Of a stretch of 64,000 nt of DNA, positions 1 to 8,481 are shown piece after piece; the stretch's first letter is position 1, and every line of letters begins with the position of its first letter. The notes under the pieces are model-generated. The model did not search any database and was not told the DNA's origin. It saw only the letters and a program-made list of their open reading frames with translations. Source of the DNA: CAVQTK01 sp963716455 (GTDB lineage Bacteria; Pseudomonadota; Gammaproteobacteria; Coxiellales; Coxiellaceae); the NCBI GenBank assembly GCA_963716455.1, contig CAVQTK010000009.1:1-64000 (forward strand). Reading direction: 5' to 3'. Both the position numbers and the translations under genes were made by a program.

Positions 1-709
1 AAATATGTTTTAAAGTATGTCCACTCACGAGTCCATCTAATCTATAAATGCCGAGGTCAAAATGTTCAAACAGTTTCGCCAACCCGTAAAAAATAAACAT
101 CCCAATATATATTTTTAATGGCGGATAAGATTTTGGAAAGAGATAAAGAATAACCATAATCAAAAAAACTGTATAAAACTGCGCTATTACATATAATCTT
201 AAATCACCTTTACCTAATAATTCAGTCCAATGCCAGTATAAAACCGAAAAAATTCCAAATAAGATGAGTGGGATTAATAGCCAAAACCCTAGTTCATAAT
301 CGACTCTTGTCATGATCGTTAGTGATAGTAACGACATAAAAATAATAGTCATTGGTAGCCTGTCCCACACTAAACTGTTGTTATCAGGCAACCAATGATA
401 ATAAGCGGAGCCAATACCAGTCATGAAAACGCCAATGAACAAAATTAAAAAAACAATAGCCTCTTTTCCAGGTAAATTTTTATTTTGCCATTGTTGCCAA
501 AGTGATAGAAAACCAAGAATACTCACCAAAATAAAAGGTATATTAGAAATAACATTGGCAAAATTCGGAATTCCCGCCATTTTCCGCACATCGCTAAATT
601 GATGATAGCTGCTCCATTGAGGAATTCTCGGTATAAATGCAAAAACGACAATAAAGATTACCAGCGTTAATACAGCCAAAATCGATAGGTATAATTTTTT
701 TTCTGGCAT
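1..709 (-). CDS. CREST/alkaline ceramidase-like membrane protein (partial)
   Basis: An open frame reads leftward from ATG at 709 and leaves the window without a stop, so the C-terminus is missing. It starts with a hydrophobic segment, then YHQFSDVRKMAGIPNFANV, several further membrane spans, and a central block with YYHWLPDNN followed by WDRLPM. A late GHTLKH gives the second histidine cluster. Histidine clusters of this kind are the metal-binding signature of the CREST hydrolase superfamily, which includes alkaline ceramidases. The fold assignment is from motif memory and the substrate is unknown. The start overlaps the end of the upstream DUF4105 frame by 116 bases, which is unusual. The DNA is clearly more AT-rich than the DUF4105 body. 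Confidence 0.7.
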   Translation of the reverse strand, partial: MPEKKLYLSILAVLTLVIFIVVFAFIPRIPQWSSYHQFSDVRKMAGIPNFANVISNIPFILVSILGFLSLWQQWQNKNLPGKEAIVFLILFIGVFMTGIGSAYYHWLPDNNSLVWDRLPMTIIFMSLLSLTIMTRVDYELGFWLLIPLILFGIFSVLYWHWTELLGKGDLRLYVIAQFYTVFLIMVILYLFPKSYPPLKIYIGMFIFYGLAKLFEHFDLGIYRLDGLVSGHTLKHI

Positions 710-1757
710 ATTTTTCTTTAAGGCCGTGCCGGCGGAGTGCTGCGCGAATACGCTGGGAAAAATCCGCAGAGTGATTAGCAGCCTGTGCAGCCTGGTTAAT
801 ATTAGAAAGTTGGCGTAGTTCGTCAAAAGGTATAGTCGTGTTCAGCCAGCCCGCGCTAAAAAGATAACCATCGATCCAACCATTTAAATAATGACGGATG
901 TCAAAGCGTCTGACCCGACCGGCGGAGTTTGCATAACGTAGAATGTTAACAGTGCAACTGTTGCTCAGCAAATTATAAAATTCCGGCCGGTCGGCGAGTT
1001 CGTTAACCCGCTTGAGATAGACTAGAAAGAGCTGGCGAGTATTTTCAGGCGATATCTTTATATGGTAGAGAAAAACCTGTTCATTTCTGTAGTTGGTGCG
1101 AACACGCACGATGTCCCGTTCGTCGCCCACGACGTAAATCAATTCAAACTGCTTGAAGAGCGAAGCGATCGGCGAAAATCCTTCGCCAATCTCAGGTCTT
1201 GTTTCGATAGAAATACTAATAGGCGGTGCGTTGTCGAAAATAAAGCTTAGAAAAGTATGCCCTACTGGCCCAGGCATCCAATAAGAAATGAAGAAATCCA
1301 CCCCAATCAGATGCGATAGCGATACCTCGCGCTCTTCATAGCGAATGGTAAAATCATTCCGGCTGCGGTAATCAAAGTTGCGAAAACCGGTGATACGTAC
1401 CCGATCTCCTGCAATGATCGCCCGTGGCATAACGGCCACTTCAGGCTGCCAATGACGATAATGGGAAGGCTGGATACTCAACCACCAGACCAGCACAACC
1501 ACAAACAGTGCTACAAAAACTAGAGAAAAGAATCTCTTGCGTGCAAACCATAACGTCCAAATACCGAACCCTGCAAACCCAAGCGCCAGCACCAGCCGTA
1601 ACCAATCCCAGGGCAGATTTGAATAGTAGATAGCTAAAGCCGCCCATCCGATGAGTCCAGCCTGAAAGAGATATTTAAATCCACGGATTAAGCAGACAAG
1701 CGGCCACCAGCCTCGTGCTGCAAGAGCTTTGCCGTCACGTGATTTCGGAAGAGTCAT
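594..1757 (-). CDS. DUF4105 domain membrane protein
   Basis: This 387-residue protein has two or three N-terminal membrane segments (about residues 15-100), then a soluble domain with GHTFLSF, a basic middle part and LLSNSCTVNILRYAN. That Asn-Ser-Cys-Thr element is typical of the DUF4105 (Lnb N-terminal periplasmic) family, in which Cys and His look like a papain-like active site. The molecular function is not established. The last ~38 residues are read from DNA that also encodes the start of the downstream membrane protein in another frame; those residues are probably not ancestral. The coding body is GC-richer than its surroundings (36 of 60 bases G or C at 721-780), which suggests a different origin. 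Confidence 0.75.
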   Translation of the reverse strand: MTLPKSRDGKALAARGWWPLVCLIRGFKYLFQAGLIGWAALAIYYSNLPWDWLRLVLALGFAGFGIWTLWFARKRFFSLVFVALFVVVLVWWLSIQPSHYRHWQPEVAVMPRAIIAGDRVRITGFRNFDYRSRNDFTIRYEEREVSLSHLIGVDFFISYWMPGPVGHTFLSFIFDNAPPISISIETRPEIGEGFSPIASLFKQFELIYVVGDERDIVRVRTNYRNEQVFLYHIKISPENTRQLFLVYLKRVNELADRPEFYNLLSNSCTVNILRYANSAGRVRRFDIRHYLNGWIDGYLFSAGWLNTTIPFDELRQLSNINQAAQAANHSADFSQRIRAALRRHGLKEKYARKKIIPIDFGCINAGNLYCRFCIYTENSSMEQLSSI

Positions 1758-1846
1758 AAATAACTACCAATAATTGCATTCATGTATATTTCAATTTAGC
1801 ATAAAACAAAAAAGTAGCTATTAGGAATAAATGATTACCTATTGAT

Positions 1847-1882
1847 TTAATGTTCATTATGTTATACATTAAGTATTATAAT
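1847..1882 (+). promoter_or_regulatory. hipBA promoter with inverted repeat
   Basis: TTAATGT at 1847-1853 and ACATTAA at 1866-1872 are perfect 7-bp arms separated by 12 bases. A TATAAT-like -10 box lies at 1877-1882, before the antitoxin start at 1905. No good -35 box is visible. HipB antitoxins repress their own operon by binding palindromes, so this is a reasonable autoregulatory operator; the assignment is inference. Confidence 0.45.
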
Positions 1883-1904
1883 GTTTTTTTTAATGAGCAT
1901 TAAG

Positions 1905-2231
1905 ATGAAAAAATCACGATTAACATTGACCTTGCCTATTCCCATCAAAAGGGCGTTGAGCAAATTAGGCAAAGATATTAAAGATGCACGCCGGCGACGA
2001 CGGATTTCGACGCAAATGATGGCGGATCGCGCCTTTATTAGTCGCACTACTTTAAATAAAGTTGAAAAAGGCGATGCCTGTGTCGCAATGGGAATTTATG
2101 CCACGGTGCTTTTCATACTCGGGTTATCTGGAAGGTTAAACGATTTAGCGGATCTTCAATATGACCGTGTCGGCAGGACACTTGAAGAAGAACTACTACC
2201 AAAACGCATTAGGCAATCTAAGAAAAACTAG
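1905..2231 (+). CDS. HipB-like XRE antitoxin
   Basis: The protein is small and basic (108 residues from ATG 1905). A helix-turn-helix spans about residues 24-62, with ISTQMMADRAFISRTTLNKV matching the XRE/HipB pattern. It precedes hipA by 31 bases in the same direction, the standard toxin-antitoxin order. An ATG at 1881 would add eight hydrophobic residues but overlaps the likely -10 box, so 1905 is preferred. Expected role: bind and neutralise the HipA kinase and repress the operon. Confidence 0.8.
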   Translation: MKKSRLTLTLPIPIKRALSKLGKDIKDARRRRRISTQMMADRAFISRTTLNKVEKGDACVAMGIYATVLFILGLSGRLNDLADLQYDRVGRTLEEELLPKRIRQSKKN

Positions 2232-2262
2232 GAGTTGAAATAAAAAATTTCAGTGGCCCATT

Positions 2263-3486
2263 ATGAGTAAAAAAATTTTTGTTTATATAGATCTGGACGA
2301 GAACCCCGTATTAGCCGGCAGACTGTGGGCACATACTCGTAATGGACACGAAAGCGCTACATTTGAATATGATAACACCTGGTTAAACTTTCATAAGCGT
2401 TTTTCTTTGGAACCCGCTTTACCATTAAATATAGGCCCTCATCATACCCTGGCAGAAAAACCATTATTTGGGGCAATCGGTGATTCTGCGCCTGATCGAT
2501 GGGGACGGATATTAATGCGCCGCTCAGAAAGACTTATTGCCGAACGCGAAAAACGATCACCTCGCACACTCATGGAAGTTGATTATTTACTAATGGTCAA
2601 CGACGAAGCGCGCGAAGGAGCGATACGTTTCTCCCTGGAAGAAGGAGGAGAATTTTTAGCTAATCGGGATCATCAAAAAATTCCACCATTAATTGACTTG
2701 CCAAAATTACTCAACGCCAGCAAACGAGTGACTGATGATAATGCTACTGAAGAAGATTTAAAGCTTTTACTGGCCCCAGGTTCATCACTGGGAGGCGCTC
2801 GACCCAAAGCATCCATACGCGATAAAGAAGGTCATCTTGCCATCGCAAAATTTCCCAACAAGCTGGATGAAACGAATATAGTACTTTGGGAAGCATTGGC
2901 ATTAACATTGGCTAAGCAAGCAAATATCGCCGTTCCGATGTTTAGAATTGAAAAAGTTTTAAATCAACCAGTATTGATATCACGCCGATTTGACCGTTCG
3001 CAAAAAAAACGTATTCCTTTTTTATCAGCAATGAGCATGTTAGGCGCTAAAGACAATGAAATGCATAGCTACCTTGAAATTGTTGATGCTCTTCGACAAC
3101 ACGGTTCTCACCCAAAAGAAGATATAAAAGCACTTTGGCGACGAATTGTTTTTAACATATTAATCTCTAACACTGATGATCATCTGCGTAATCATGGGTT
3201 TTTATATGATGGCGTGGGCTGGCGGTTATGCCCTGCTTACGACCTAAATCCTGTTCCTATTGAAATAAAATCACGCATTCTTTCCACTGCCATCAATATG
3301 GATGATGCTACAGCATCAATTGATTTAGTTATGAGCGTTGCCAGTTATTTTGATTTATCGACAAAAGAAGCCGAGAATATTATTGCCGAGGTATCAGAGG
3401 CCGTTGCCTCATGGAAAAAAACTGCCAAAAAACTCGGCATTAAGGCAACAGAAATTAACAGCATGACTTCAGCCTTTCAAATTTGA
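2263..3486 (+). CDS. hipA: HipA-type serine/threonine kinase toxin
   Basis: This 407-residue protein has the HipA kinase layout. A glycine-rich nucleotide loop contains SSLGGARPKA, the catalytic loop NTDDHLRNHGF carries D305 and N310, and PAYDLNP carries the metal-binding D327. The key residues for phosphotransfer are present, so the kinase looks active. In known systems HipA phosphorylates glutamyl-tRNA synthetase and induces dormancy; whether this copy shares that target is not shown. It is co-directional with the HipB-like gene and probably translated from the same mRNA. Confidence 0.9.
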   Translation: MSKKIFVYIDLDENPVLAGRLWAHTRNGHESATFEYDNTWLNFHKRFSLEPALPLNIGPHHTLAEKPLFGAIGDSAPDRWGRILMRRSERLIAEREKRSPRTLMEVDYLLMVNDEAREGAIRFSLEEGGEFLANRDHQKIPPLIDLPKLLNASKRVTDDNATEEDLKLLLAPGSSLGGARPKASIRDKEGHLAIAKFPNKLDETNIVLWEALALTLAKQANIAVPMFRIEKVLNQPVLISRRFDRSQKKRIPFLSAMSMLGAKDNEMHSYLEIVDALRQHGSHPKEDIKALWRRIVFNILISNTDDHLRNHGFLYDGVGWRLCPAYDLNPVPIEIKSRILSTAINMDDATASIDLVMSVASYFDLSTKEAENIIAEVSEAVASWKKTAKKLGIKATEINSMTSAFQI

Positions 3487-3602
3487 TAATAAAATTAGAT
3501 ACCCTAAATTTATAAGTATTTGTAATACTCCATGGAATTTCAATTATCATTGAATCATCCCAATTATGAATATCTGAGCTAACTGCTTCAAATAAATTTA
3601 TT

Positions 3603-4238
3603 TCATATTTTTTTGATCGTTTTTTCAATAAAAGATCTCAGGATGCTTTCAATTAATCTATAAACCGTAGTCACACCCATAGTACAGGGCCAACTAGTAC
3701 AAGGTGGATTATCACGGCTCTTTGCTCGCTTGATGGCTTCACTAATTTTTTCTAAAGTAATTTTTCGTAAATCAATGCTTTTGCTTTTCTCATAATTAGG
3801 AAAATGCTTTTCTAAACGCTTGTCACATTGGTGAGAGGCATTAATATTAGTTCCGTCCTCAAAATGAAGAAGAAGCCAGTATTCAAATTTGGGATTGCTA
3901 AGAGCAAAACCATAATTTTCGGCTTGCTGGGACCATTCATAGAGCTGCATCAACTGTTGATCAGTCCATTGATCTTTATCAACAACCAACCATGCTTCAT
4001 CAGACTCTTTCAAAGATTCCTTCTTACAGTAATTCAGCATTTTTTTTAAAACTTGTGGAGGAGAACTCTTATGATTACTTTTCAAACACTCAATTTGAGC
4101 AATTGATTGCAAATCTGGTAAATTTTTCAAATAATTAAAATATTGAACTTCAGTTTTGTTACCTTCGACCGCAATTATAAATAATTTTTTATATGGCAGT
4201 TGACCCAACGGACGTTGAAATGGTCTCCTTTTCGCCAC
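3603..4238 (-). CDS. RloB-like TOPRIM protein
   Basis: The protein has 211 residues and starts at GTG 4238; that codon overlaps the stop of the upstream ATPase frame by one base (TAGTG), with AAAGGAAAG upstream. Motifs: VEGNKTEVQYF near residue 24 (acidic TOPRIM motif), VVDKDQW, and SNPKFEYWLLLHFE, all characteristic of RloB. RloB is found with the ATPase RloA in restriction-modification and defence loci, and the TOPRIM fold suggests nuclease activity. The frame is intact even though its partner is broken, so translational coupling may be impaired. The exact substrate is unknown. Confidence 0.8.
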   Translation of the reverse strand: MAKRRPFQRPLGQLPYKKLFIIAVEGNKTEVQYFNYLKNLPDLQSIAQIECLKSNHKSSPPQVLKKMLNYCKKESLKESDEAWLVVDKDQWTDQQLMQLYEWSQQAENYGFALSNPKFEYWLLLHFEDGTNINASHQCDKRLEKHFPNYEKSKSIDLRKITLEKISEAIKRAKSRDNPPCTSWPCTMGVTTVYRLIESILRSFIEKTIKKI

Positions 4239-5586
4239 TAATCTTTCCTTTTATTTTCTTGACCAATACTTGGATTGCTCATAAAAGTGTAATCCAGCAA
4301 AATTCGGGGAATTCCACCTAAGCGTCCTTGTAGATAACTTTTTCGAATATCTTTATCGTAACGAACGTCTTTAAACTCACTAAATGAAAATAAACTAGAA
4401 ATACCATCGGTATTCCTTTCAGCTACCCACATTTCATCACGTCGAAGTAATTGTTGATCCATAAGCAAGACATCATGCGTCGTCATCAGCAATTGAGCTC
4501 GACTTTTTGCAGAGCAACTAGACAAATATCCTTGAATTAAACGTCTGGTTAGATGTGTATGCAAGCTACGATCCAGTTCATCAATAACATAAACTTTTTT
4601 AGAGCCAGAAGCAGAAATATCTAAAAACTCAGGTAGCAAATCAATAATACGCTGCGAGCCATCAGACTCTTGTCGCATCTCAAACTTAGCCTCTGTTCCA
4701 TCTAATCTTAGAATGATAGGTGAATAGTTTCTTAGCAATAAGTTCGCCATTATTCCTAGTCACAGCAAAGCGTTCATTTATCGTTCTAATTAGCAGACAA
4801 AACGTCATCCCTTCTTTCACCTCTTCTTGCACCATTGTCTTCAATAACTCAGGAACTGGCATATTTTCAAATGGGATTTTCTCACCTCTCTATCCGAGTT
4901 ATACCTGTATCAAGCTGCGGCAACATTTCATTCATCATCGCATAGAGAGAGGTCCCCTCATCCAAAAATTGTTCGAATAACCCAAATCTCGAATCCGGAG
5001 CAATCAATTTAAGTGAATCCTTGAACCAATCATAAATTGGACGAAAATCCTCTACTTTTTGTGAGACGGAGTTAGTCAGGAAAAGTTGGTTATCCCGAGT
5101 TCCTTTAAAAGCAAATTGCAAAAACTGGTCCTTTTGCAAAGAGGTATCAAAATTAGGTTTTCCTTCATACCGATGATATAAGACCTTCTCGCTGCTGCTT
5201 TTAATCTGCACAAGTTTTTCTTCAAGAACTGCTTTTCTAGTAACGGCAAAACTATACTCATAAATGTTGTCTTCAATAAGAAGCTCAAAGGAAAAACGTG
5301 AAGGCTTCTCTGCACTTCTGTCCAAGAGAAACGGCTCACATGGAATTATACCGTCAGGCTGTGTTCCTTTTACTACCAAGCCCTTAACAAAGTTTAACGC
5401 TTTGAAAAAATTGGTTTTCCCAGATGCATTACCTCCATAGATTGCAGCAATTGGTAGTATTCCCATGTGATATTTACTCACCTTAGGAATGCGTTCTTTG
5501 TGTTGCTGTTCTCGGCTTGCAACCATAGAAAAACGAACTGGGTCCTTAAAAGACATCCAATTTTCGAGCGAGAAACTAACGATCAT
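4238..5586 (-). pseudogene. RloA-like AAA ATPase, two frameshifts
   Basis: The N-terminal frame (5586-4882) carries the Walker A IYGGNASGKTNFFKAL. A second frame, 4885 to about 4706, continues with GEKIPFENMPVPE and FAVTRNNGELIAKKL. The third (4750-4238) carries ESDGSQRIIDLLP, a Walker B-type VYVIDELDRSLH and the switch MTTHDVLL. Joined, they give one AAA_15/AAA_21 OLD/RloA-like ATPase of about 445 residues. Each junction is explained by one extra base, near 4885-4895 and 4701-4712. All the ATPase motifs survive, so the lesions look recent, or they could be assembly errors. It is directly upstream of and coupled to the RloB-like gene. Confidence 0.8.
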
Positions 5587-5743
5587 AATTCACCTAAAAT
5601 TGAGAAAAAATCTCATAAAATCCATCAAATAATACTATTTTTAGTTTAAAAAATCAATATTAAGAGAAAATATCTCTTGATTAGTATTTATCAATTATGG
5701 AAATACGTATAACTCCGCTCAGGAACAAGATGATAACGGACAT

Positions 5744-5863
5744 TAGACTTCTTTCGAAACTCTACTGCTGATGCAAATTTCACATATTGGCGTGTATGCT
5801 CCGGTTTTGCGCTCCGATGCGCCTTGCACTTTGCTATCAGCAGCGAGTTTCGAAAGAAGTCTA
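5744..5863. repeat. Dispersed inverted-repeat element, copy 1
   Basis: A 120-bp element has perfect 17-bp terminal inverted repeats, TAGACTTCTTTCGAAAC at 5744-5760 and its complement at 5847-5863. Its interior matches the copies at 56751 and 59733 but lacks about 27 bp found at 56751. The right terminus provides the stop codon of the adjacent outer-membrane factor gene. Its structure fits a MITE or a REP/ERIC-like intergenic repeat. Confidence 0.9.
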
Positions 5864-7312
5864 TTCAACCATTGGACTGATATAACCGCCGCCTAAGGCC
5901 TTAATTAATTGGACGCTGGCGAGTTGGCGACGTACGCAGATATTAATAACTGCTAATTTAGCCTGCAATGCGAGGTTTTGGATGAAAACTACATCAAGGT
6001 AGGTAATTAACCCTCCTTTATTACGAAATAGTGACTGATTCAATCCCCGGGTTGCCGCTGCAGCAGCGATGATTTGGGTTTTATATTCCTCATCAAGTTG
6101 GTGTATTGCAACTAGGTTATCTTCGACTTCTTGATAGGCATTAAGCACAGTTTGGCAATAATTAGAGACAGCTTCAAAATATTGTGACCAGGCTAATTGG
6201 GAGAGCGCAATCAATCTGCCACCATCAAATATCGTTTGGGTCACCAGAGGCATGCTACCATTATTTAATAATGCCGAAGAGGTGGTGGGTCCCAGCGACC
6301 AGACTAAGCTTGAACTTTTAAACAAACTACCCAATGATTTGCTTTCAAATCCAGCCGCGGCTGATAAATTGAATGCTGGAAAAAATGCTGCTCGCGCCGC
6401 ACCAATTCTAAAATTAGCAGCTTGAACTTTTAATTCTGCTTCAGCAACATCGGGTCTTCGTTCGAGTAAAGTTGAAGGAAGCTCAGGAGCAATCGTAACC
6501 CATTTAATCTTAGATTTTTCTTTTTCTGCTTTCAGGCTAAATGAGGCCGGGGGTTGGCCAATTAATACGGCAATTGCATGCTCTAATTGAGCCCGTCTTA
6601 AGCGCGTGTCTGCTGCCAATGTCTTCGCTGTATTCAGTTGATATTGAGCATCATCCACATCAGCAATTGGCGCAGCTCCGCCCTCGTAACGCTTACGAGT
6701 TAAATATAGAGCTTTTTCATATACGGCTACTGTTTTATCTAAAACCTGTTGCGAGTCATCGCTACCTCTCAAGGCAAAGTAATAACTAGCAAGTTCCGCA
6801 TGCAAGCTTAAATCAACGATAGCAAGATCGGCAGCACTGGCTTGGGCAAGTTTTTTTGCTGAGGCTACTGAATTGCGTACGCGACCCCATACATCTAGTT
6901 CGTAATTAAGATTTAGCGCAAGCAGAAAATCATTATAGGTACGAACTGGTTGGGAATTAGCAAGATTCTTTGAAAGATGTTGACGATTAGCATTAAATAT
7001 ACCAAGCACACTAGGAAATAACGCAGAACGTTGTACCGCCCACACAGCACGTGCTTCTTCATATCGAGCAAGTGCCGCCTTTAAATTTTGATTGGCACTT
7101 ACAATTTGTGCTTCCAACTCATTGAGTACTGGATCACCGTACATAGTCCACCAAGGACCACGATCCAAGACAGCGCTACTTGGTTTAGCGTGCAACCACT
7201 GCCCACTTTCTTTATAGTTAGTAGGAATATCCATAAGAGGACGTTGGTATCTTGGAGCGAATGAACATCCCATTAACGTAATCACACTCAGAGATAAAAT
7301 CACTCTCTTCAT
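5861..7312 (-). CDS. RND efflux outer-membrane factor (OprM/NodT family)
   Basis: This 483-residue lipoprotein has a signal peptide ending in the lipobox LMGC (Cys16). The two repeated efflux-protein domains follow, with the typical GPWWTMYGDPVLNEL near residue 52 and LPSTLLERRPDVAEAE in the middle. It forms the outer-membrane/periplasmic channel of a tripartite pump. It overlaps the upstream adaptor gene by four bases and ends the pump-adaptor-channel operon. Its TAG stop lies in the terminal inverted repeat of the element at 5744-5863, so the last residues (MVE) sit at the insertion boundary and the ancestral C-terminus may have differed. Confidence 0.93.
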   Translation of the reverse strand: MKRVILSLSVITLMGCSFAPRYQRPLMDIPTNYKESGQWLHAKPSSAVLDRGPWWTMYGDPVLNELEAQIVSANQNLKAALARYEEARAVWAVQRSALFPSVLGIFNANRQHLSKNLANSQPVRTYNDFLLALNLNYELDVWGRVRNSVASAKKLAQASAADLAIVDLSLHAELASYYFALRGSDDSQQVLDKTVAVYEKALYLTRKRYEGGAAPIADVDDAQYQLNTAKTLAADTRLRRAQLEHAIAVLIGQPPASFSLKAEKEKSKIKWVTIAPELPSTLLERRPDVAEAELKVQAANFRIGAARAAFFPAFNLSAAAGFESKSLGSLFKSSSLVWSLGPTTSSALLNNGSMPLVTQTIFDGGRLIALSQLAWSQYFEAVSNYCQTVLNAYQEVEDNLVAIHQLDEEYKTQIIAAAAATRGLNQSLFRNKGGLITYLDVVFIQNLALQAKLAVINICVRRQLASVQLIKALGGGYISPMVE

Positions 7313-8481
7313 GAATTTTTCTTGGTTTTTATTGCGGGCTCAGAAGTAACAACGTGCACTTTCTCACCTGAAAAGATCGAATCCGCTGGATTAACAATAA
7401 CCGGCTCACCCGGCTTAATACCTGCGACTACTTCTACCACATCTCCAAAGTCACGACCGATAGTAATAGACTTAAGCAGTACTTTATTATCACCGTCAAT
7501 TGTTGCAACTTGCATTCCTTGGGAACGAAAAATGAGAGTATTAACTGGTAAACGCACATAGTTTTTATTTACCGGAAAAATCAAATGAACTTGAGCATAG
7601 CCGCCTGCTAACAATTTAAAATCGGGATTATCAATTGCAAACTGCGCAAGCAAGGTACGTGTTTTGGGATCAATAGCCCTTGCAGTATCCAGCAATTTGG
7701 CTAAGTAACTTTTGCCCGGGTGCTCGGTAAAATACAACTTAACAGTAAAATTCGGTCTAATACTTGTGGAGTAATATTGCGGAATTCGCACATAAATTCG
7801 CAAACGATTGACTTGCACCAGACGAAAAAGCGGCACCGTCCCACTCCCAGCATTAATTAATTGGCCAATGTCTGTAGTTCTTGACATAATAACGCCGTCA
7901 AAAGGAGCAATCACTTTTTGAAAACTAACTAAAGCACGTAGACGATCACGATCAGAACGAGTTGCTGCTACTATTGCTGCCGTTGCTTTTTCATTACTAG
8001 TTTTTTCGTCAGTTTCTTGTTTGGAAACGGATTCAGATTTTAATAAATTTTTCCAGCGCTCTGCTGTAGTATGCGCTAAATAATAATTAGCTTCAGCAGT
8101 TTTAAGATTCGCTTCTGTTTGTTGTAATTGCGCATTTACCTCGGGAGCGGTAATACTTGCAAGCAAATCACCTGCTTTTACATGCGCGCCGATATCGACC
8201 ATCCATTTGACCACATAACCATTTGTTCGCGCAAAAATAGTAGAGTCATGCCAGGCGTATACATTTCCGGGCAAGATAATTTCTTCCTTAATAGGCTCGG
8301 CTGCAGCCTTTATAACAGCGACGTTAACGACTGCCTGCTGGTTGGTTACTTTGCGCAAATTTCTATATTCCATTAAACGATAACCAATTCCAATAAGCGC
8401 AATGCAGATCATAATGAAAATTGCTATCACAATCCGTCTATTAAATACATATGAGGATTTTTTATGAGGTTGCTGTTTCAT
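7309..8481 (-). CDS. RND efflux periplasmic adaptor (MFP/HlyD family)
   Basis: The protein has 390 residues from ATG 8481, with AAAGGA seven bases upstream; an ATG at 8505 has no such site. It has an N-terminal membrane anchor (about residues 15-40), a biotinyl-lipoyl half motif around DIGAHVKAGDLLASI, an alpha-hairpin, and VIAPFDGVIMSRTTDIGQLI as the second half. Beta-barrel and membrane-proximal domains follow. It links the inner-membrane pump to the outer-membrane channel. It overlaps the pump gene by 20 bases, indicating coupling within one operon. Confidence 0.92.
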   Translation of the reverse strand: MKQQPHKKSSYVFNRRIVIAIFIMICIALIGIGYRLMEYRNLRKVTNQQAVVNVAVIKAAAEPIKEEIILPGNVYAWHDSTIFARTNGYVVKWMVDIGAHVKAGDLLASITAPEVNAQLQQTEANLKTAEANYYLAHTTAERWKNLLKSESVSKQETDEKTSNEKATAAIVAATRSDRDRLRALVSFQKVIAPFDGVIMSRTTDIGQLINAGSGTVPLFRLVQVNRLRIYVRIPQYYSTSIRPNFTVKLYFTEHPGKSYLAKLLDTARAIDPKTRTLLAQFAIDNPDFKLLAGGYAQVHLIFPVNKNYVRLPVNTLIFRSQGMQVATIDGDNKVLLKSITIGRDFGDVVEVVAGIKPGEPVIVNPADSIFSGEKVHVVTSEPAIKTKKNS

